This document shows, piece by piece, positions 47,470-60,171 of a stretch of 64,000 nt of DNA (positions are counted from its first letter, which is position 1; the number at the start of each line of letters is the position of its first letter). The notes under the pieces are model-generated. The model searched no databases. It worked only from the letters and a program-made list of their open reading frames with translations, and was not told the DNA's origin. Origin of the DNA: Haliclona indistincta (lineage: Eukaryota; Porifera; Demospongiae; Haplosclerida; Chalinidae); NCBI GenBank assembly GCA_964017065.1, contig OZ024785.1, positions 2,003,142 to 2,067,141 of the forward strand, in the 5' to 3' direction. The position numbers and the translations under genes are program-made.

Positions 47470-49830
47470 ATATATCACTATGCCTAACCACAGTACTATA
47501 GTACTATATCACTATGCACGAACCACAGTACTAGTACTAAATCACTATGCACGAACCACAGTACTATAGTACTATATCACTATGCACGAACCACAGTACT
47601 ATAGTACTATATCACTATGCACGAACCACAGTACTAGTACTATATCACTATGCACGAACCACAGTACTATAGTACTATATCACTATGCACGAACCACAGT
47701 ACTATAGTACTATATCACTATGCCTAACCACAGTACTAGTACTATATCACTATGCACGAACCACAGTACTATAGTACTATATCACTATGCACGAACCACA
47801 GTACTAGTACTATATCACTATGCACGAACCACAGTACTAGTACTATATCACTATGCACGAACCACAGTACTATAGTACTATATCACTATGCACGAACCAC
47901 AGTACTAGTACTATATCACTATGCACGAACCACAGTACTATAGTACTATATCACTATGCACGAACCACAGTACTATAGTACTATATCACTATGCACGAAC
48001 CACAGTACTATAGTACTATATCACTATGCACGAACCACAGTACTAGTACTATATCACTATGCACGAACCACAGTACTAGTACTATATCACTATGCACGAA
48101 CCACAGTACTAGTACTATATCACTATGCACGAACCACAGTACTATAGCACTATATCACTATGCACGAACCACAGTACTAGTACTATATCACTATGCACGA
48201 ACCACAGTACTATAGTACTATATCACTATGCACGAACCACAGTACTATAGTACTATATCACTATGCACGAACCACAGTACTAGTACTATATCACTATGCA
48301 CGAACCACAGTACTAGTACTATATCACTATGCACGAACCACAGTACTAGTACTATATCACTATGCACGAACCACAGTACTAGTACTATATCACTATGCAC
48401 GAACCACAGTACTATAGTACTATATCACTATGCACGAACCACAGTACTAGTACTATATCACTATGCACGAACCACAGTACTAGTACTATATCACTATGCA
48501 CGAACCACAGTACTATAGTACTATATCACTATGCACGAACCACAGTACTATAGTACTATATCACTATGCACGAACCACAGTACTAGTACTATATCACTAT
48601 GCACGAACCACAGTACTATAGTACTATATCACTATGCACGAACCACAGTACTAGTACTATATCACTATGCACGAACCACAGTACTATAGTACTATATCAC
48701 TATGCACGAACCACAGTACTAGTACTATATCACTATGCACGAACCACAGTACTAGTACTATATCACTATGCACGAACCACAGTACTATAGTACTATATCA
48801 CTATGCACGAACCACAGTACTATAGTACTATATCACTATGCACGAACCACAGTACTAGTACTATATCACTATGCACGAACCACAGTACTAGTACTATATC
48901 ACTATGCACGAACCACAGTACTATAGTACTATATCACTATGCACGAACCACAGTACTAGTACTATATCACTATGCACGAACCACAGTACTAGTACTATAT
49001 CACTATGCACGAACCACAGTACTAGTACTATATCACTATGCACGAACCACAGTACTAGTACTATATCACTATGCACGAACCACAGTACTAGTACTATATC
49101 ACTATGCACGAACCACAGTACTATAGTACTATATCACTATGCACGAACCACAGTACTATAGTACTATATCACTATGCACGAACCACAGTACTAGTACTAT
49201 ATCACTATGCACGAACCACAGTACTAGTACTATATCACTATGCACGAACCACAGTACTATAGCACTATATCACTATGCACGAACCACAGTACTAGTACTA
49301 TATCACTATGCACGAACCACAGTACTATAGTACTATATCACTATGCACGAACCACAGTACTATAGTACTATATCACTATGCACGAACCACAGTACTAGTA
49401 CTATATCACTATGCACGAACCACAGTACTATAGTACTATATCACTATGCACGAACCACAGTACTAGTACTATATCACTATGCACGAACCACAGTACTATA
49501 GTACTATATCACTATGCACGAACCACAGTACTAGTACTATATCACTATGCACGAACCACAGTACTAGTACTATATCACTATGCACGAACCACAGTACTAT
49601 AGTACTATATCACTATGCACGAACCACAGTACTAGTACTATATCACTATGCACGAACCACAGTACTATAGTACTATATCACTATGCACGAACCACAGTAC
49701 TAGTACTATATCACTATGCACGAACCACAGTACTAGTACTATATCACTATGCACGAACCACAGTACTAGCTAGTACTATATCACTATGCACGAACCACAG
49801 TACTATAGTACTATATCACTATAATATGCA
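47470..49830. repeat. 2.35-kb minisatellite of 33- and 35-bp units
   Basis: About 70 head-to-tail copies of a unit with core ATGCACGAACCACAGTACTA. The unit exists in two lengths, ending in either GTACTAGTAC (33 bp) or GTACTATAGTAC (35 bp), both palindromic. Rare variants (CCTAACC for CACGAACC, GTACTATAGCAC) are mostly at the edges. Open frames across it are products of the 33-bp periodicity and not genes. It begins at the 3' end of the LINE fragment. Confidence 0.97.
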
Positions 49831-49839
49831 CGAACCAAC

Positions 49840-50264
49840 GCAGCAGGCTATTATAAGCACCTTAGGGATCGAGAAGGGACGACTGCGCAACCTGAATTCC
49901 TGGTAGCCACCACACAAGTCGGGTGGCCGATGAAATGGCGCTCAGGCGCCGATAGGCGGCGCAATCCCAGCTTTGCGCGGCAAAGTTGGAATTCCTAGTT
50001 TGCGCATTTGCGCAAATTCCCGGTTTGCGCGGAACACACCCACGAACAGTGTTGAAATTCTCCTGTGTCTTTTGAACTTTGTTTTTAGCGAAACGGCGAT
50101 ATAAATTCCGCGATTTCTCGATCGTGAATTCGTGATCCATTGTCAGCTAAGTGTTACACGCCATTATTGTGATTGCGCAATACGCACGTGACTAACCAGA
50201 GGTTAGCGCACGTGACGAAGTACAAGTCGAGGGTACATGTTCTACCGTCTTCATGGGTCTAATA
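49840..50264. other. intergenic with a repeat fragment
   Basis: 50095-50215 matches part of the 54.2-55.4 kb element (key words CGCGATTTCTCGATCGTGA, TTGTGATTGCGCAATACGCA). The preceding GC-richer stretch (49930-50040) repeats TTTGCGC words. No gene seen. Confidence 0.5.
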
Positions 50265-50584
50265 CATGGGCGTAGGAACAGGGGGGGCCACAGGGGCCAG
50301 GGCCCCCCTTATTTTTGAGCTTACCTATAGAATTGTTCAGAAAGTACCCAGCAAGTCTGTTGCATTGCCAACGAGTCTCAGTTTAATACCTAGACCACTA
50401 CACTATACACTGCCATGCCATCAGTGCAGCTAATAAATTTCACGTAGCACGTTTGCATGTCGAAGATAGCCATAAAATCGCTGAAATAACGCCCCTTATG
50501 AATATTAATTAGCAAAAATTTTCGGCTCGCTCCGCTCGCCTAAATCTTGGGCCCCCCTGCTCAAAAAATCTTCCTACGCCACTG
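50265..50584. mobile_element. CAGTGGCG-type MITE at the 5' end of gene G
   Basis: Ends CATGGGCGTAGGAACAGGGG and its imperfect complement ...TTCCTACGCCACTG. The flanks share TAATA. It ends only 19 bp before the gene G start codon, so it probably forms the 5' UTR or core promoter. Confidence 0.65.
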
Positions 50585-50603
50585 TAATATATCTTTCAAA
50601 GAA

Positions 50604-53600
50604 ATGGAGATCTTGTCAAGAAACTGTGTATTGATTCTTGTCTTCATTTTGATGCGACAATGTACAGCAGCTAGTCTAGTCCAAGGTCCTGAACCAGTGA
50701 GTGTCCTTGCACCAGTTGGAAGCTTTGTGGAGTTCACCTGCACAGTGAATCCATCTGAATTGCCTGCAAACACCTTCTTCGATCCTATACGATGGACAGT
50801 AAACAATGCTTTATTGATAAGGATGAGCCAGGTAGTGGTAGACAATCCAGTTAATCTTGAAGTGACAACAAGCTACATCTCAGCAGCTGCTTCAGTTCAG
50901 TGTAGTATACAATTGAATGGAACCATTGAAGTCTTTAGTGACATGACTGCTACTCTAACAGCATATGGTAAAGTACAGTTTGCTCATTTTAGTTAACAAT
51001 CGTCATTCTCACAACAGGTCCACCTGAGGCACCATCACACCTCACATCAACACAGTCCAGTGACAATGCTCTGATATTATCATGGAGTGCTCCATCCTCT
51101 CCAGTACAGCTACACTACACTGTCACAGCTAACATCAGTACTACTATCAGAATGACTAATAATACTAACATCACTATCACTAGAGAAGAAGTGATGACTG
51201 CTTTAAACTCATCAGAGTGTGATTATTATACATTCCATGTCATTGCTTCTAATCCTGCTGGTAATAGTACACCAGCCAACCTCACTGCACCAGTCACATT
51301 TGTACCAGGTAAGCAGCTTTCACACTTCTGACAAGGTATCATGTGTCATTGTTATAGCTCCTGATGTTAATGTGACAACTTCAAACAATGGTTCAACACT
51401 TCTTATTAATGTGGTACAGGTATGTGAGAGAATTTGTTACTAAATGCATTGCCTTGGTCTTTAGTCTGAAACAGATTTGAACAGCATCAATGTAACTGTT
51501 GAGTTGAGAAATTGTGCTGACGATCTGTCCTACATTGATGACATGATTTTAGTCAGGAACGACTCTTATTCATTCAACGTCACTGATCCTCAAAACTGGA
51601 CTAGTATCACTGTCATTGCTGAGAATCAGTGCAGGAGCACGAGAATACCAGTTGACTTCAATGCAAGTATGCATATTATTTCAAATGTATGAGTTTGTTG
51701 ATTGTTTACCTACAGTGGAATGTCCAACTACAGCTACTGGTGAGACCACACCTACTGGTAAGTCACTACTAGTGTGTAATGATGAGTGTTGTGACTGAAC
51801 AGCTCTTACAGTTACAGCAACAACACCATCACCATCTGCTACTACTACTGATAGTAATACACTGCATCCATGTCAATGTGTACCTTAATGTGCAGTTCTG
51901 TTATTCTATTAGACACAGAGGCTATGTCATTACCGGTTTTGGGGACAGCATTAGCCATTGTAGGTGTTCTGGCGGTGCTAATAATAGTGGCAGTGACCAT
52001 AACTGGAATTGGAGGATACTGTCTATGGAGAACCAAGAGAAAGAAGTCGTGCTATAATTCTTCTGTTACGGTGAGTTCATTTGCTATCTTGGTATTCAGT
52101 TCATTGAGAGTTGCTTCTCTTTCCTCTTCAATAGCCTGTACAAAGGTATGTTACATAACAATCATTATTATTGTGTCTACATTGATCAATAGAGATAGTA
52201 AAGAACAGCTAGTTCATGATGATGAGCCCTTCAAACAGGAGAAGGTATCAATGCTGGTTAATAGTGTTAGTAACATATCAATCCTCTTACACAGCAACCA
52301 TTACCACAGTTGGCAGCTATGTCATCAGGGCTACCAGAATATACGACACCTGCTGATGCACGCAAAATGGTGAACAAACAACAAGTGAGTCACCTTAGTA
52401 GCACAATGGTCAGATTTGTTGTCTTGTATTATCTTACATCTCTTCTCTATAGGAAATGAATAGTAGACAAGGTACATTAAGCCCTGAACTTGATCAGGTA
52501 AACTGTCTATGGTTCCTCTGCACAACTACATGTACTCTAATTTAATTATGTCATAAACCAAAATACAGCTATACTTAGTTCCTTGTATGTATGAGACTAT
52601 AGTAAATAAACCATTAGTCAGAGTATTTTGATCCATTCCTAACCAACAACTACTAAGAGAAAAAATTTGTATTGAAAACATGGTACTCATGTAGCTGTTT
52701 TGCAACATGTTCAATAGACAGCTTTCAGTACAACAATACTTCTGTAGACAGTCCCCCTGAGTGTGGTTACTGGGTGCTATGTTATTATGTATTGTGAGCA
52801 TTCACCATTATACTCCTACACTGTACATTGCAAGTGAATCAGTCTCATACCTCATACCAGGCTAATTGTGACTAATTTATTTGATAATGCTAACTATTAG
52901 TACCAAAATTAGTGTAATTCCTATTTTGCTTCACAACTTAGTAGTACTTGCATTCTCTCCCTCCCTCCCTCCCTCCCTTCCTCTCTCTCTCTCTCTCTTT
53001 CTCTCTGCAGACGGGACCAGAGTATGCTCAACCTTCTTCGCTTGTCAACACTAAACCTGTTGTAGATATACCCATGTATTCTGATCCCTGGAATGATAAA
53101 GTGAGTTAAGCCAGCTCAGACACTCTACCATCTGCTACTGTTGTTCAATTTAATTCAAATAGTCATTTCATTACTTAATTTTAGTTTCAACAGCTGATTA
53201 GTAATGGGACAATAGTGTGTTAACATTTGTTCGAGATTCTTACAATATCTGTGTACGACCAAGAAGCATCTGTTGGACAATCCCAGTATGATGGGACAGT
53301 ATTCCAATAGAATCTATAAATGCTTTGATGGTCGGTGTGGACTTGTTTAATTTGATAGCAGGCCTATTGATTTTCTCTGGTGAATACTGCTAGGATCTTT
53401 CACTTTCATTCATGACTACATTATTGTGCTGTGATAAACAGCCATTGTGTGTACAGTGTGTCCTCTCATGCTCTGAAAGAAACACAAGTCCTCGTGAAGC
53501 TCACTTCTTAACACGTAATGGCTTGTTTACAAACATTTGATCACTTAAAGAAAAGATGAGTTCGTTATGTGTGTACGTAGACAAACTCATTATGAGGAAC

Positions 53601-56600
53601 CAGTCTAACTAGGAACAGTAAAATGGTATGTATGCGAGAAATGGAGAAAGAGAGAGGGAGAGAAGGCGGAGGAGGGAGAGAAGGCGGAGGAGGGAGAGAA
53701 GGCGGAGGAGGGAGAGAGGTGAGGAAAGGAGAGAGAATCTGTTGTGAATGAATGACAGAACTGTTCCTTCCAAAGCTCTGTTAATAATAATGATTTAGAT
53801 GTGTAAAATTTTGATCGTTGTTCTATTCAATGTTGATTAAGTGTGGAAGTTGTATGTAGATGTCAACTATTATTATACCATGTATATGTAGTGCTGAGCC
53901 ATAATAATAGATAGTTGTGACAGTCATGATAATTGTTCATTGTTACTATCATCATGATAACCATGTGCTTGCTTAGCACATGTGCAGTGTATGTCGAGTA
54001 TGCCTACCAGTTGATATTATATAGCCGCCTACTAGTCTTCTGTGCTGTGTAAATTCAAATAGCTTCTAACTAAACCACACAACAGCAACTGCTATCACCT
54101 TTTGGTTCCACCACCTCTATAATAGACAACTTTTGTTGGTCTCAATGGTGTCCGCCTTAGAGAGGTTCCACTGTATAATGTTAGCATCATGTACTTCCTC
54201 TTATTAGGGAGGCACGGTAGTGCCTCCCTATGTAGGGATGAACGAGAAAACAAGATGGCGGCTACATACAATGTATTAGCGTTCAAACGCTGATATTTCG
54301 CCTGGAGTTGAATTTTATACGTCTTTAGACACTTAGATCTGCTCTCTGGCGTTGCCCCATCTTACAGCAGCAAGGAGATTGCTCGAAATTGTTACTAAAG
54401 TGACGAACCTGTAAACGGTGAAAATCGAGTTTCGTCATCTTCGTTTTCTTCTTTCTTCTTTCTTTCTTTCTTTCTTTCTTCAACTCGCCTAGCGCCTTTA
54501 CGCGAGCAGTGCCGAGACCAAAACATCCACGAACAGTCGTGAAATTCTCCTGGCATGTGCCTTTTGAGCTTTGTTTTTAGCGTAACGGCGATCTAAGTTC
54601 CGCGATTTCTCGATCGTGATCCATTGTCAGCTTAGTGTTAGACGCCATTATTGTGATTGCGCAATACGCACGTGACCAAGCAATGGGTAGCGCACGTGAC
54701 CAAGCAGCTAAAGTATCGCTGCGCCGTGTGGATCACTATCACGGAGAACACACACTCGGCATTTGTCTGGAGTCTTCGAAGAACGGTAAGCTCGTGTAGG
54801 ATTGCCATTCTGCACTTGCCAGATAATTATAACCGCCGTATAGGTCTACAAACAAGTGTGGGCGGGGCTCGTATGCACTGCATGCATGCATGCGTATGCG
54901 ACTAGGCAGACCTGATACGCACAGCTTAACAATTTTAGCTACAAGTTTAAGAAAAGTCATCAACAACAGAAATACTAAACTAATGGTGGAAACAAAGACT
55001 TCTCCGTACATGCATGATATTGAACTGCACTTCACTAAAAAGAAAAAAGGACACAAACAAGAAATTAAAAGATTTCTATCGAAATCAAAAGGATGTAGTG
55101 ATGAAGAAATCTACCACTGGTTCACAATGTAAACCAACAAGGAACAAGCATAGAATGGTAACACGATTGACTTGCTAACAGACCATAGATCCCTACATCA
55201 GTGGCTGTACATAAGATCAATATTTTGTCACAAGCTGAATTCTATTCAAAGTGTCAGTCAACAGTAAATAGCTTAACTAGCTATAGTCTGGCCACAGCAG
55301 CCACTGATGTAGGGATCTATGGTCTGTTAGCAAGTCAATCGTGTTACCATTCTATGCTTGTTCCTTGTTGGTTTACATTGTGAACCAGTGGTAGATTTCT
55401 TCATCACTACATCCTTTTGATTTCGATAGAAATCTTTTAATTTCTTGTACTACCATGTATGGTCACAAAGCCGCAACCAGATTTGCCAGCCACGACATCT
55501 ACTTGTTTACCAGTTTACCATGTTGTTGTTGTGTATGGTGTAGGAAGTGAGTGAACCATGATTGGGCTATAGAGACATCTGCTGTTCAATATGTAGAGTA
55601 TGGTGTAGTACTATGCCCCACTGTGGTATCAATACATGCTCAATACATTAGCAGTTGTAGTTGTAGCAATGATAAGTAGAGTTCAACCTCTACAAATTGG
55701 GCAAGTGCTTTTTGTTCCTTACATGGAGGCGTCCCTTATATAGAGATGTCCCTTATACAATCTATATAAGGAGGTTATGAGCACCTTATATGGAGATTCA
55801 ATCTGTATTGTGTTGTGCACATCAGCAAATTGTCCATTATAATGGAGTGTCCCTTTCCGCTAATGGGAATGTCCATTAAGAGAAGTTCCACTGTAGCTTC
55901 AATGGTTATAGGCATGTAAGCACCAAATTTTGCCTAATTAATATAAATAAATTATTCACGACCATGATAATTGCTTTTATAGGAATTTTTAGCTCTATCA
56001 AACTGGCAAAAGAGATTAAAAAGTGTAGTTTCAAGGGGGCATAGAATGTATTAAAATCCAAGTGAGGATCCGAGGTCTAGATGTTAATTATGATACATGC
56101 AATTATTGTATAAAAGTACTCGTGATCAAAGACAGCCCCAAGTTAAAAATTTAGTGCTCGCTTGCCGAATGATTAATAGTATAAATTATTTTATTTATTC
56201 CGTCGTCATCTCTATACTCAATTCTAGGCTACTCCAGCAGGTTCTCCTCTCCCTCCTCCTCCTCCTCCTCCATCCTTTGATACTGAAGAGTACTCTAGTC
56301 TACAGCATGATCTAGGAGCACAGCATCAGGTACCAGCAGTGGACCAGGACCAGCACATGTATGATAGTGCTCAAGGAGAACCACCACAATATAGCTCCAT
56401 TGCACAGCAGGTTAGACATTTGATCAGATGTAGCATTACACACTTGATTATTAAATAATTATTATTATAACAGTAGGTTTAATCAAGAGCATATTGAGTC
56501 ACTGAAACTTATACATGATTGTATTGTGATTTTTACAGAAGAAGACTAAGTACACAGATGTGCAGTTCCCTCCTGATGCTGGTCTGACGATACAAGGGAA

Positions 56601-57409
56601 TACCAATACTGTACAGTATAGTGTAGTAGGAGACACTACTGACATGGAGTACAGTGTAGTGGGACCAAAGACTATTACCTCACAGGTGTGTTTGGTGTGT
56701 ATGTCGTGAGTTATTACTCCACTTGAATCCCTTTACCAGTGCAAATGACTATGTATGCATACTATTATAATAATTATGTGTAAACAAACCCAGGTCTATA
56801 ATTGACACAGGTGATCTGAACTCCGAATCAAAGATTAGTTGCTCAGAGCTTAGTTGGTGTCATTTTCTTGGTTACAAATCCATTTTTATTCCAAGTTCAA
56901 ATCACCTGTGCTAATTATAAAGGGTTAGTAGGTTTTACAGTGATGTTGTATAAATAATGGTAATTGCATAAATCAATTAACCTACTAACCTACAGAGCAG
57001 TGATGCTCACATGCTCGCTCATACATACATTCAGTTACCACAGGACACATTAGGTATGAATAGAATTTGCAAAATCAAGTGATAGGAATCTTTTTTTGAG
57101 CGGAACAGCTTTTGTTTTTGATTACACATGTACACCAATAAAACTATTTAGAACTCAACTCTAGAGTTGTTATAGTTGTCATACAAGTATGTTTCAGTTG
57201 ATAGTGACAACATTGTCTGTGACAACATACTGCTATAAGAGGTCTGCACTACTAGTAACAGTGCCCTCTAAAGCTGATAATATGCTAGATGAATCAGCAT
57301 CCATCTATGAATGCAGAACAGCCCTCTTTGTGCTAGTTTGTTTTTGAGTCAGCTTTAAAGACTCGTTTCTCTGAACAACTACATGTAGATCTTAAATTTA
57401 AGTATAATA

Positions 57410-57465
<56 letters not shown>

Positions 57466-57531
57466 GATTGTCCTCCTCCTCCTCCACCACCTCCATCAGC
57501 TGATGTGGTACGAGACATGATGAATCAATAA
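50604..57531 (+). CDS. Ig-FN3 receptor with long tyrosine-motif tail, gene G (614 aa)
   Basis: Fifteen exons total 1845 nt in frame: 50604-50967, 51018-51308, 51358-51419, 51465-51666, 51716-51757, 51812-51853, 51913-52070, 52135-52145, 52193-52244, 52295-52384, 52453-52497, 53011-53100, 56228-56410, 56539-56685 and 57466-57531. Signal peptide MEILSRNCVLILVFILM; Ig (FTCTVN, IRWTVN, VQCSIQL); FN3 type A; membrane-proximal exons (NCADDLSYID, AENQCRSTRIPV); Thr-rich stalk; TM TALAIVGVLAVLIIVAVTIT; basic RTKRKK; an 11-nt microexon. The ~250-residue tail has TKYTDV (fits ITSM TxYxxV/I), VQYSVV (fits ITIM), MEYSVV, EEYSSL, PQYSSI, PEYAQP and MYSDP, and two proline runs. It should recruit SH2 and SH3 proteins if phosphorylated. 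An extra exon near 57000 (SSDAHMLAHTYIQ) is phase-incompatible and probably alternative or non-coding. Confidence 0.75.
53661..53715. repeat. 18-bp GA-rich tandem repeat
   Basis: Three copies of AGAAGGCGGAGGAGGGAG in the long intron of gene G. Confidence 0.85.
54206..55445 (+). mobile_element. 1.2-kb element with terminal hairpin and foldback (second copy)
   Basis: Reverse-complement relative of 18037-19112, sitting in the 3.1-kb intron of gene G. It begins with the AGGGAGGCAC...GTGCCTCCCT hairpin and ends with ~150-bp inverted arms. A frame at 54890-55132 (SPYMHDIELHFTKKKKGHKQ...) ends inside the arm; a piece of it is recognisable in the other copy, so it might be a captured exon or a fragment of an element protein. 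Confidence 0.6.
55446..56227. other. intron of gene G, no exon seen
   Basis: AT-rich sequence. Several TATAxGGAGxT-like words near 55720-55880 repeat loosely (CCTTATATGGAGATTC, GTCCCTTATA), perhaps a decayed element. Confidence 0.4.
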
Positions 57532-58241
57532 AGATGACTCAATAATAAGCTGTAATATGTGTGAAGAACTAGATGTTAATTATCATAATAATTTTTGTGA
57601 CACTTTAGTTAATTTTTCATGTCACATTCCTCAAAAATATCAAATCAGCTGTATCATCATTTATTATTGTAACCACTCAAATTATGCTAATTAATATGCT
57701 CAGGGTGAAATACTACCCTAATCATTATGGTGAAAATATGTAGTACATTTGTAGGTCTTTGTGATTTATCCTGGTACCATCATTTCATGCCACCATGTTT
57801 ATTACCAGCAGTATGTACAACATCACTATAACCAAAGAAAAATATACACAAATTTTTACTCATGGTTTAAAAAAATTGCCTTCACCATAAAAATTATAAT
57901 TATCAAAAATTTACTGCTGCATTACCACCATAGTTAAAATTGGCAAGGTACACTCCATTCAAAATACAGTGGAACCTCTCTAAGACAGACACCATCGGGA
58001 CCAACAAAATATTGTCCTTTATGAAAAAAACAAATGTAATGCAAACCTAAGTACGTAACAGTTTTAGCTAACTCACTGGAATACAAGTGCTCAGGTAGTC
58101 CACATTAGTGAGCTACAATTATCATGAAGTAACAGGTAATCATGCAAAGCGCTTTGTGCATTAGCGATGTTTACACAGCTTTAACGAACAGTTAGCTATA
58201 ATAACTCTAAAATCAAGAGCCATTGCACTCAAACAGAAGTC
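57532..58241. other. intergenic between genes G and F
   Basis: AT-rich. The last ~190 bp (from about 58050) match the region before gene D (26290-26481), so the upstream region was duplicated together with the gene, including CTTTAACGAACAGTTAGCTA just before the start. Confidence 0.6.
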
Positions 58242-60040
58242 ATGGCTGTGCTCCGCATGACTGCTGCTGTTCTCTGGGCAAGTGTCTTGTGTTGTGCTGT
58301 TGGTACACCTATTGATGGTCCTCAACCAATGAATAGTGTTGCTCCACTTAATACCAAGATAACATTCACTTGCATAGTGAATATCACAGAGATGACAGTA
58401 GAGAGGTTCTTTGACATAGCCTGGGCAATTGACGGTGTGCCATTGCCTGCTGGTAGCAATCAGAATATCACAGAGAATGGATTGCTGAGGATCGGATCAC
58501 TGCAGCTTAGCATGTTAGAAAACACTCTTGTGTTTGTACAATGTGTTGTTCTTGTAAGAGATGCTCCATGGAGTTCAACAATAACTGCACCTTTTAAAAG
58601 TGAAAATGCAACTTTTACAACTTATGGTGAGAACACTTTAGCATTCCAGCTAGTACATTGCATTCTCTATACAGGTCCACCTGATGCACCATCAAACCTC
58701 ACATCAACACAGTCAAGTGACAATGCTCTGATATTATCATGGAGTGCCCCATCCTCTCCAGTACAGCTACACTACACTGTCACAGTGTGGACCAACACCA
58801 GTACCATGACAATGTTCAATACCTCCTCCACCACCATCACTATCAGTAGAGACAACATCACTACCAGTGACTCCACATCAGAGTGTGATCAGTATGTGTG
58901 GAGTGTCACTGCTATCAATCCTGCTGGTACCAGTACACCTACTAACATCACTGCCACAATATCATTTGTACCAGGCATGTCTAGTATAAGCATGAATTTT
59001 GCATAAAATTATTACTATTCTGGTATACAGACTTTAATTTGTCATTGACAACTTCGAAAATCAATTCAACCCTTGTAATTACGGTAATACATACAGTTGT
59101 CAATATTACACTTCACTGTAGATTTGTTGTCCTTTAGCTACAGTCAACTGCACAAGCTGATTTCAGCAGTAATATTGATTTCATTGTCATAATGTCGAAT
59201 CTTTGCACAAACAAGACGACTAAAATTATGCTGTTGAAAGGACCACAAATGATATTTCGTATCACCGATTCTCAAAACTGGACCAATATCAGTGTTGTTG
59301 CTGAGCTGAGTCAATGTAACAAAACTATGATACTACCTGTGAGCATCAACGATACGGCATTAGGTAAACTTGTGTACACATGCAAGGAATCACATACAAT
59401 ATTTACTAGTATAATGTTGTTGTGCAGATTCTTGTCATCAGCATCAAAATAGTAGCATTGATTTACCTACTGAGAATTTACAGATGACCACAAGTGAGTT
59501 ACTGCTCTGTAATCGTTGCAAAACAGTAATTTTTGTTTGTCACAAGCACAGCAGTGCAACACATGCACAATATAGTAGCACAATATAGTCAGTGTATTAT
59601 AGTATCGAGTGAGGTACTTACACAATGGTTTGTTTTCACTGTTTATTTTATTATCATAATTGTCCTCTACTACAGGTACACCATTACTATCATCACCATC
59701 ATCTACAGGTGTGAACGGTCACTTTCCTTTTATTGCATGTTTGTTCATCATTGCTTATGCCTCACCACTGCAGGATGCTCCACTAGTACAGTGGTAGGAC
59801 TGTCTCTTGGTATTGTTACTGCATATCTTCTTGGACTGGGTACAGCTAGTGCTGTTGCTGTTATTATCTGGCTATGTGTCAGGAAGAGATCAGGTTGGTA
59901 CTATAGTCTGCATGTGCTGCAGCTGGTGATTCATTGCAGGTGGTACTGAGAGGAACACACACAAAGATGATCCACTCACTGCAGCAAATGATGCTTATGG
60001 AATGCAACAAGTGATTCCTGTATATGAAACCATAATATAG
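58242..60040 (+). CDS. Ig-FN3 receptor, gene F (427 aa), paralogue of D
   Basis: Exons 58242-58626, 58675-58974, 59031-59083, 59138-59363, 59428-59493, 59676-59708, 59774-59893 and 59940-60040 total 1284 nt in frame. Domain order is as in gene D: signal peptide MAVLRMTAAVLWASVLCCAV, Ig, FN3 type B, membrane-proximal exon (QNWTNISVVAELSQC), stalk, TM VVGLSLGIVTAYLLGLGTAS, tail ending VIPVYETII. It keeps the GC donor after FN3 (58975-58976). The stalk exon is 15 nt shorter than in D. Confidence 0.8.
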
Positions 60041-60171
60041 AACTGTGACTGTACAATGACATCATTACAACCACAATGCGTCACATGCATGCTGGGGGCG
60101 TGGTAGATATATCAAAAATACGAGCTACAATGAGAAGCTGAGCTCTGCAGCATGGTTCTAGTCTCGTCACG

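Noticed and set aside
47470..49830. CRISPR-like array
   Set aside because: Units are contiguous with no unique spacers, and the genome is clearly eukaryotic.
47752..49906. Series of open frames with repeated YARTTVL or SLCTNHST
   Set aside because: All frames stay open because of the 33-bp periodicity. The same peptide recurs in shifted frames at each 35-bp unit and there is no start context or splice signal.
57000..57052. Extra exon of gene G encoding SSDAHMLAHTYIQLPQDTL
   Set aside because: It has good splice sites but adds one base, which breaks the frame of the final proline-rich exon. Kept only as a possible alternative exon.
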